Assembly: GCA_945885345.1 (NCBI GenBank)
Contig: CAMCYP010000004.1
Coordinates: 62,001-126,000, forward strand
Length of the DNA stretch: 64,000 nt
From: Bordetella parapertussis
Lineage (GTDB): Bacteria > Pseudomonadota > Gammaproteobacteria > Burkholderiales > SG8-41
Direction of reading: 5' to 3'
The notes beneath the pieces were generated by a model that made no database searches, was not told where the DNA came from, and saw only the letters and a list, made by a program, of their open reading frames with translations. The translations under genes and the position numbers were made by a program. This document shows positions 58,790 to 64,000 of the stretch, one piece after another (position 1 is the stretch's first letter; each line of letters starts with the position of its first letter).

Positions 58790-59326
58790 TTAACGCAGGC
58801 TTGCGCGGTAACGCTGCCAGTCAAAATGCGACCCGGGATCGGTCTTGCGGCCGGGCGCAATGTCGGAATGCCCGACGCTGGCGGCGATGGGATATCGCGC
58901 ATGCAGGGCGCGGGCGAGCGCCCCCAGCTGGTCATACTGGGCATCGCTGAACGTCAGGTCGTCCGTGCCTTCCAGTTCGATGCCGATCGAATAATCATTG
59001 CAGCGCTCGCGCCCGCACCACAAGGATTGTCCGGCGTGCCACGCCCGCAGCGCGCAGGGCACAAATTGCAGCAAGGTGCCATCGCGGCGGATGAAAAAAT
59101 GCGCGGATACCTGCAGCCCGGCGATGGTGGCGAAATACGGATGCGCCGCCGGATCCAGCCGGTTCAGGAACAGGTCGCTGACCGCCGTACCGCCAAATAC
59201 ACCCGGCGGCAGGCTGATATTGTGGATAACCAGCAATTCGATCGCGGTATCCGGCGGTCGCTCATCGCAATTCGGCGAAGCTGTATAGAGCGCCTCATCC
59301 ACCAGCCCGGCAGCATCAATATTCAT
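58790..59326 (-). CDS. ampD: 1,6-anhydro-N-acetylmuramyl-L-alanine amidase
   Basis: A 178-residue zinc amidase (PGRP/amidase_2 fold) that splits anhydro-muropeptides during cell-wall recycling. Zinc ligands: His in LLVIHNISLP, His in VGHSDIAPGRKTDPGSHFDW, and Asp in the same motif. The sequence NYDERP-like NCDERP and FGGTAVSDLFLNRLDP are typical. ATG 59326 drops a long non-homologous N-terminus of the track ORF. It is next to pilR in the same direction. Confidence 0.94.
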   Translation of the reverse strand: MNIDAAGLVDEALYTASPNCDERPPDTAIELLVIHNISLPPGVFGGTAVSDLFLNRLDPAAHPYFATIAGLQVSAHFFIRRDGTLLQFVPCALRAWHAGQSLWCGRERCNDYSIGIELEGTDDLTFSDAQYDQLGALARALHARYPIAASVGHSDIAPGRKTDPGSHFDWQRYRASLR

Positions 59327-59336
59327 GACCGCCCCT

Positions 59337-60695
59337 TCAGGATCTGGTATCCAGTTCCTGCTTGATGCCGAGGCGCTGGATACGGTAACGCAGCGCGCGG
59401 AAGGAAATGCCGAGCAGCTTGGCCGCCGCAGTCTGGTTGTAACGGGCGCGCTCCAGGGCTTCAAGAATCGCCTTGCGCTCGATGGCTTCGAGCCGCTCGG
59501 GCAACGGCAGGCCCTCGACATCAATCTCCAGCTCGGCAGCGCGCTCGTCCGACAACTGCAGATCATCCACCGCGATCTCGTCGCCGCTGACCAGCGCCAC
59601 GGCGCGCTCCAGGATGTTTTCCAGTTCGCGGACGTTACCCGGGAAGTGATAAGCCTGCAGCGCGGCTACCGCCTGCAGCGACAGCCGGGGGGTGCGACCG
59701 TCGCCAGCGTGGCGTGCCAGTATCGCTGCGGCAAGCCGTGGAATGTCCTCGCGCAATTCACGCAATGCCGGCATGCGCAATTCAATCACGTTGAGGCGGT
59801 AATACAGATCCTGCCGGAACGCGCCGCTTTTCACTTCCTCGGCAAGGTGGCGGTGCGTCGCGCTGATGATGCGCACATCCACCGCTTCCTCGGCAGTCGA
59901 ACCGACCCTGCGCACGCGCTTTTCCTGGATGGCGCGCAGCAGCTTCACCTGCATCGACAACGGCAAATCACCGACCTCATCGAGAAACAGCGTGCCGCCA
60001 TCGGCCGCCTGAAAAAAACCGTCGTGGTCCGCCAGTGCCCCGGTGAAGGCCCCTTTCTTGTGCCCGAAAAATTCGGACTCCATCAGGTTCTCCGGGATCG
60101 CACCGCAGTTGACTGCCACGAAAGGACTGTCGCGGCGTGCGCCGTTCAGGTGTATCCGGCGCGCGGCCAGCTCCTTGCCGGAACCCGACTCACCGCGAAT
60201 CTGTACCGGCGCCTGGCTGCGCGCCAGCTTGTCAATCATTTGTCGGGCCTGATCCATCAGCGGCGACTCGCCGATCAGGTATGGCCCGGATCCCGGCTGC
60301 GCGACATCCGGATCCTGGCGTTCACCACCCGGGCGCGGCAACTTCAGCGCAGAACGCACCAGGGCCCGCAACTGGTCGAGAGATACCGGTTTGCCCAGAT
60401 AATCAAAAGCCCCGGCCTTCAGCGCAGCCACTGCATTCTCCGCGCTGCCGTGCGCGGTGATCACGGCAACCGGCAGGCTGGGATGATTCCGGGTGATGTG
60501 CTCAACAATCGACAAACCGTCGCCGTCGGCCAGCCGCATGTCGGTCAGGCACAGCTCGAATGAATTGGACCCGAGCAGCGCTAAAGCTTCTGACACACTC
60601 GCCGCACAGTGCGGTTCGAGGCCCATGCGAAGCAGCGTGATGCCGAGCAGCTCCCGGATGTCCGCTTCATCATCGACAACCAGTACCTGACCCAT
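59337..60695 (-). CDS. pilR: Sigma-54-dependent response regulator PilR
   Basis: A 452-residue NtrC-family activator of type IV pilin genes. The receiver domain has VLVVDDEADIRELLG, phospho-Asp in CLTDMRLADGDG. The AAA+ domain has Walker A GESGSGKELAA, sigma-54 contact motif GAFTGA and Walker B GGTLFLDEVGDLP. The C-terminal Fis-type HTH is YNQTAAAKLLGISFRALRYRIQRLGI. ATG 60695 is preferred to GTG 60701. It is paired with pilS upstream. Confidence 0.93.
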   Translation of the reverse strand: MGQVLVVDDEADIRELLGITLLRMGLEPHCAASVSEALALLGSNSFELCLTDMRLADGDGLSIVEHITRNHPSLPVAVITAHGSAENAVAALKAGAFDYLGKPVSLDQLRALVRSALKLPRPGGERQDPDVAQPGSGPYLIGESPLMDQARQMIDKLARSQAPVQIRGESGSGKELAARRIHLNGARRDSPFVAVNCGAIPENLMESEFFGHKKGAFTGALADHDGFFQAADGGTLFLDEVGDLPLSMQVKLLRAIQEKRVRRVGSTAEEAVDVRIISATHRHLAEEVKSGAFRQDLYYRLNVIELRMPALRELREDIPRLAAAILARHAGDGRTPRLSLQAVAALQAYHFPGNVRELENILERAVALVSGDEIAVDDLQLSDERAAELEIDVEGLPLPERLEAIERKAILEALERARYNQTAAAKLLGISFRALRYRIQRLGIKQELDTRS

Positions 60696-60723
60696 TGCCA
60701 CCCTGTACCCCCTCTTGGCCCCT

Positions 60724-62334
60724 TCAGCCCGCAGCGCAGGTTACCGAAAACCGCGCGCCCCTGGCTGAATCCACGTATTCGAGCATCGCGCCGTTCGCTT
60801 CACAGATTTCCCGCGCCAGATAAAGGCCGAGTCCGGTACCACCCGGCGATGTAGTGAAAAACGGCTCGAACAATTTGCTGCGTGACTCCGGCGGCAGTCC
60901 GGGGCCGTCATCGACGACGTCCAATCTTACCGCATTGCCACGGCTGGCCCGCTCAACCACAAGACTGATGCTGCCGGGACCGCGACGCGAATGACGCAGC
61001 GCGTTCTGGCACAAATTCCACAACACCTGGTTCAGGTGATCGCGATCGAACATGACATGGGGATCCGTTTCCAGACTCAGCTCGATCACGTTCGCCACCA
61101 GTTTTTCCGTGGCCACAAACTGCTCAATGAAGGCACGCAGGTAAGTCGCGAGGTGAAAACGCTCGCGCACCGCGCGCTCCCCGCGATTCAGCGTCTGCAC
61201 ATCGTTGATCATGCGGTCGAGCCGGCGGGTATTGTCGCGAATGATCGTGGTCAGACGTCGCGCGCCCGGTGAAACCTCAGGCTCTTCCTGCAGCAGCTCC
61301 GCGGCATGGCTGATGGCGCCCAGCGGGTTGCGGATTTCGTGGGCAATATTCGCCGTCAGCCGTCCGAGCGCAGCCAGTTTAAGCTGCCGCGCCTCGGTCT
61401 GGATGCGCGCCAGATCTTCGAGAAAAATGACCGCGCCGGCGCCACGCCGTGCCGCAACCGGCACCAGTCTTGCCCGCAGGTGTGAACCAAGTTCGAACGC
61501 ATCCGGCGTTTCACGGCCCTGCTGATCACGCAGCCAGGTTTCGACGCGGGCATGCAGCGTGGGTGCACGATCCTTCAGTGCCACCACGCCGCCGCCGCGC
61601 AGGCCACCGATCATGCGTTCCGCTGCAGTATTGACCTGGCGCACGATGCCTTCGCCGTCGACGACAATCACGCCGTGCTCCATGTCCTGGATCACCAGCT
61701 GGTTGACCTGCGCCATGTTGGCAAGATCGATTTCGCGCTGCGCCGCCAGCCGTTCGCTCGCCAGCGAACGCGTGGCGAGGGTATGCGCAAGCCATGCGAT
61801 GGCGAAATAGGCAATCGACAACAGGCCCGCCTGGGCATACTGCGCGCCGCTCTCGGAAAACCGCAGCACCTCGTAGGTATGCTCGAGCAGCACCGCGATG
61901 GTCGCGATCGCGGCAAAAAACAGCGTCAGCTGACCACGGCTGACCAGCCCTGCGGCAGCCAGTGAAGTCAGCAACAGCAGCCCCAATCCACTCGACAATC
62001 CGCTGCTGGCATACATCAGCAGCACTACAAACCCGATGTCGCCGCCGACCTGGATCGCCAGTTGCCAGGTAAACCGTTCGCGTGTGCGGATGACCACGAA
62101 CATCGCCAACCCGAATGCGGCATAACTGGCGGCGACAATCAGGAACAGCCGCAGATCCCGCGAACCGAACTGCAGGGTGTTGCCCCAGAAACCGCCGGCC
62201 AGCAGCAACAGCAGCGCAGCGGCCGTACGGTAGCCGTTGAACAGCTCCAATGAACGCCAATACGCATCCGGTGTCCGGTGGACGCCTTCGGCATCCCGGA
62301 ACTCCGCTTGCATCGCTTGGTCGGCGGGGGCCAT
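60724..62334 (-). CDS. pilS: Sensor histidine kinase PilS
   Basis: A 536-residue kinase with six closely spaced N-terminal TM helices (for example LLLLLAGGFWGNTLQF, LFLIVAASYAAFGLAMFVVI), a cytosolic PAS domain around residue 220 (VIQDMEHGVIVVDGEGIVRQVNTAAERM), HisKA (LTANIAHEIRNPLGAISHAAELL) and HATPase (NLCQNALRHS, DDGPGLP, GTGLGLYLAREI). This is PilS architecture. It lies 28 nt upstream of pilR. Pilin genes are not in the window. Confidence 0.93.
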   Translation of the reverse strand: MAPADQAMQAEFRDAEGVHRTPDAYWRSLELFNGYRTAAALLLLLAGGFWGNTLQFGSRDLRLFLIVAASYAAFGLAMFVVIRTRERFTWQLAIQVGGDIGFVVLLMYASSGLSSGLGLLLLTSLAAAGLVSRGQLTLFFAAIATIAVLLEHTYEVLRFSESGAQYAQAGLLSIAYFAIAWLAHTLATRSLASERLAAQREIDLANMAQVNQLVIQDMEHGVIVVDGEGIVRQVNTAAERMIGGLRGGGVVALKDRAPTLHARVETWLRDQQGRETPDAFELGSHLRARLVPVAARRGAGAVIFLEDLARIQTEARQLKLAALGRLTANIAHEIRNPLGAISHAAELLQEEPEVSPGARRLTTIIRDNTRRLDRMINDVQTLNRGERAVRERFHLATYLRAFIEQFVATEKLVANVIELSLETDPHVMFDRDHLNQVLWNLCQNALRHSRRGPGSISLVVERASRGNAVRLDVVDDGPGLPPESRSKLFEPFFTTSPGGTGLGLYLAREICEANGAMLEYVDSARGARFSVTCAAG

Positions 62335-62343
62335 CAGATGCGA

Positions 62344-62574
62344 TCAGTGTTTTGCGCGAAATTCCTGCTCGTGTTCCGCGGAGCAGAAATAGCGGGATCC
62401 GGACACGATGCCCTCGCCACGCGGCAGATGCAATCCGCAATGCGCACAATCCACCATGTCTTCGGTTTGCGGATCAGCCGGCCGCTGCACGCCATTGTCC
62501 GCGCGCCGGCGATGGGTGCGCAGCAGCCAGAACAATGCCGCGAAAGCGATTGCGATAAGCAGAATCTTGGACAT
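62344..62574 (-). CDS. PP0621 family small protein
   Basis: A 76-residue protein: one N-terminal TM helix (ILLIAIAFAALFWLLR), a linker, then a small zinc-finger-like domain (MVDCAHCGLHLPRGEGIVSGSRYFCSAEHEQEF) with Cys, Cys, His and Cys suited to metal binding. This matches the PP0621 family, commonly located beside pilS in Betaproteobacteria. Function is unknown. Confidence 0.88.
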   Translation of the reverse strand: MSKILLIAIAFAALFWLLRTHRRRADNGVQRPADPQTEDMVDCAHCGLHLPRGEGIVSGSRYFCSAEHEQEFRAKH

Positions 62575-62617
62575 CGATGCTTCGACCGCCGGACAATCCG
62601 GTGCGGATGGCGCAGTG

Positions 62618-63151
62618 TCAGGCCTGCGCCGACTCCGGATCCACGGCCAGTGCCTCCAGGAAACGCGACACCAGATTGTAGCCCCCGATGGTCGCCGTCA
62701 GTTCGACGATTTCGCGCTGGTTGAAATGCCCGCGCAAGGCCTCGAAAACGGCATCCGGCACATGGATGTCCCGCGTCATCGCATCGGTATAAGCCAGTAC
62801 CGCCCGTTGCGCCGGCGTCAATACGGCGGAATCCTGCCAGCGGTCCAGCGTGTCGAGCTGCGCCTGGGTCACGCCTTCGCGCAGCGCAAACGGCACATGG
62901 ACCTGATATTCATAGGATGCGCCGTTCAGCAGCGCCACGCGCAATATGACGAGTTCGCGGTAATCGCCACGCAGCGTGCATTGCTGACGAATCGCGGTAA
63001 ACAGCGCGAGCCAGCCTTCGGCCACCGGCGGTGCGTTGAGCAGCATGCTGTAAAGATTGAGCATGCGCCCGTCGCGTTCCTTGCGGATCTGATCCGCCAG
63101 CGCCCGCACGGCCGGACTGCTGTTCTCGTCGCCATAGGCTACGCGGGCCAT
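62618..63151 (-). CDS. AhpD/carboxymuconolactone decarboxylase-like protein without CxxC
   Basis: A 177-residue all-helical protein of the CMD/AhpD superfamily: RELVILRVALLNGASYEYQVHVPFALREGVTQAQLDTL, then LAYTDAMTRDIHVPDAVFEALRGHFNQREIVELTATIGGYNLVSRF. The redox CxxC of AhpD is replaced by YEYQ, so it is not a peroxidase of that type. ATG 63151 starts MARVAYGDENSS; the track start is further upstream and non-conserved. Function is unknown. Confidence 0.85.
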   Translation of the reverse strand: MARVAYGDENSSPAVRALADQIRKERDGRMLNLYSMLLNAPPVAEGWLALFTAIRQQCTLRGDYRELVILRVALLNGASYEYQVHVPFALREGVTQAQLDTLDRWQDSAVLTPAQRAVLAYTDAMTRDIHVPDAVFEALRGHFNQREIVELTATIGGYNLVSRFLEALAVDPESAQA

Positions 63152-63228
63152 CGCTGAAGCTCCGGAATTGCGGAATCGGGAAAACCGTGCCGCTCCGGTC
63201 AGAACGCACCGGTCGGCATCCAAAATGG

Positions 63229-63305
<77 letters not shown>

Positions 63306-63374
63306 AATGACACAAACAGAACAGGCTTTGCAACAAGCCTGATTTACAACAAGCTGCATACGCCGCACAAACAA

Positions 63375-63399
63375 GAAGGGCACGTTGCGCGTGCCCTTC
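63375..63399 (-). terminator. Terminator of ispB
   Basis: GAAGGGCACG-TTGCG-CGTGCCCTTC, a perfect 10-bp stem immediately after the ispB stop. On the minus strand it is followed by TTGTTTGTG. Confidence 0.8.
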
Positions 63400-63401
63400 G
63401 T

Positions 63402-64000
63402 TCAATGCGTCCGCGTTACCGCGAACTGCGCCAATTGTAGCAAAAAATCCCGGTACTGCGTGGACGGAATCGAATCCAGCGCAGCAACTGCCGCACGCGC
63501 CTCGGCCTCGGCCTGCCGGCGTGTGTAATCCAACGCCCCTGAACGGTGGATCGCCGCCAGCACACGGTCCAGATCGCCCAGCCCGCCGGAAGCCAGCGCA
63601 CTGCGCACCAGCGAGGCCTCTTCGGGACTACCATGCTGGATGACGCGGATCAGCGGCAGCGTCGGCTTGCCTTCGGCCAGGTCATCACCCACGTTTTTGC
63701 CGATGACGCCGGCCTCTCCGGAGTAATCCAGTAGATCATCAATCAACTGGAATGCCGTGCCGAGATGACTGCCATAGGCGGCCATTGCCGCCTCCACTGC
63801 CGGCGAGGTTCCCGCGAGCAATGCGCCCAGACGGCTCGCCGCTTCGAACAGCTTGGCTGTTTTGTAGCGGATGACCTGCAGGTAGCTGGCCTCGTCGATG
63901 TCGGCGTTGCGGCAATTCATCAGTTGCATTACTTCACCCTCGGCAATGACATTGGTCGCATCGGCAAGCACCTGCAGCACGCGCAGGTCATCGACGTTAA
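63402..64000 (-). CDS. ispB: Octaprenyl-diphosphate synthase-type polyprenyl synthetase (partial)
   Basis: The C-terminal 199 residues of a trans-isoprenyl diphosphate synthase making the ubiquinone side chain. The second Asp-rich motif is in FQLIDDLLDYSGEAGVIGKNVGDDLAEGKPTLPLI, with the GK-x-PTLP block of this family and the helix TNVIAEGEVMQLMNCRNADIDEASYLQVI. The frame is open to the window edge (reading NVDDLRVLQVL), so the first Asp-rich motif and start are outside. The track start at 63980 is an internal GTG. Confidence 0.93.
   Translation of the reverse strand, partial: NVDDLRVLQVLADATNVIAEGEVMQLMNCRNADIDEASYLQVIRYKTAKLFEAASRLGALLAGTSPAVEAAMAAYGSHLGTAFQLIDDLLDYSGEAGVIGKNVGDDLAEGKPTLPLIRVIQHGSPEEASLVRSALASGGLGDLDRVLAAIHRSGALDYTRRQAEAEARAAVAALDSIPSTQYRDFLLQLAQFAVTRTH

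Overview
The window looks like chromosomal DNA of a Betaproteobacterium (Burkholderiales, Rhodocyclales or Nitrosomonadales type). GC content is high by eye. Supporting genes are a PhaM-like polyhydroxyalkanoate granule protein, a CobD/CbiB-family membrane protein, a DUF2946-type protein, PilS/PilR, nrdAB with a two-cone NrdA, a MaeB-type malic enzyme and a PP0621-type protein. All calls come from reading the sequence and the ORF track; nothing was searched against a database.

Layout. 0-1.3 kb: the end of an ABC-2 exporter operon. 1.4-7.0 kb: a dense run of small soluble proteins (four YCII/DGPF proteins, two PhnB-like VOC proteins, two SRPBCC proteins, DUF1428, an Asp-box beta-propeller and a MoaD-like carrier). 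7.0-8.0 kb: a yqjD-yqjE-yqjK envelope stress operon on the minus strand. 8.2-18.7 kb: housekeeping genes (EI24, pgi, orn, M48 protease, phhB, rsgA, CobD/CbiB-like, greB, DUF938, patatin, ybaK, Nudix). 18.8-23.1 kb: a repeat-containing secreted protein, a DegQ-type protease and a QseBC/PmrAB-like two-component pair. Two CTTAAG-type operator boxes link the pair to the protease.

23.4-33.9 kb is an accessory metabolic cluster. It has a di-heme membrane cytochrome b-like protein, a 996-residue fusion of a ferredoxin electron-transfer module with a molybdopterin oxidoreductase, a divergent Crp/Fnr regulator, a citrate-synthase homologue with Gln at the usual GFGH histidine, an acyl-CoA carboxyltransferase, an enolase-superfamily enzyme, a Bug-type solute receptor and a sulfotransferase. 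I infer a dedicated route for an organic acid, with electrons exchanged with the quinone pool. The substrate is not apparent.

34.5-36.6 kb is AT-richer and has the form of two integron gene cassettes without an integrase: GTT-type recombination points, an unknown ORF, an attC-like site, a methyltransferase ORF and a second attC-like site. 36.6-43.4 kb returns to core metabolism (fumC, maeB, HpxZ-like, proline iminopeptidase, FAH-family, PhaM-like). 43.5-47.2 kb holds a lytic transglycosylase, an oxidoreductase-like small protein and an ECF sigma/anti-sigma pair with a secreted partner. 47.5-50.8 kb is a hybrid kinase, a response regulator with PAS and a Crp-like regulator. 50.8-54.1 kb holds a DUF2946-type protein, threonine aldolase, DUF302, a Lys/Ala-rich histone-like protein and DUF2442. 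54.3-64 kb carries nrdB, nrdA, ampD, pilR, pilS, a PP0621-type protein, an AhpD-like protein, tRNA-Pro(CGG) and the 3' part of ispB.

The most notable regulatory signal is a promoter/operator module upstream of nrdA (-35 TTGCGG, 17-bp spacer, -10 TAGAAT, two NrdR-like boxes 31 bp apart). It is repeated with the same geometry upstream of the lytic transglycosylase gene 14 kb away. A second unusual signal is a 17-bp GC-rich palindromic repeat shared in-frame between pgi and an SRPBCC gene.
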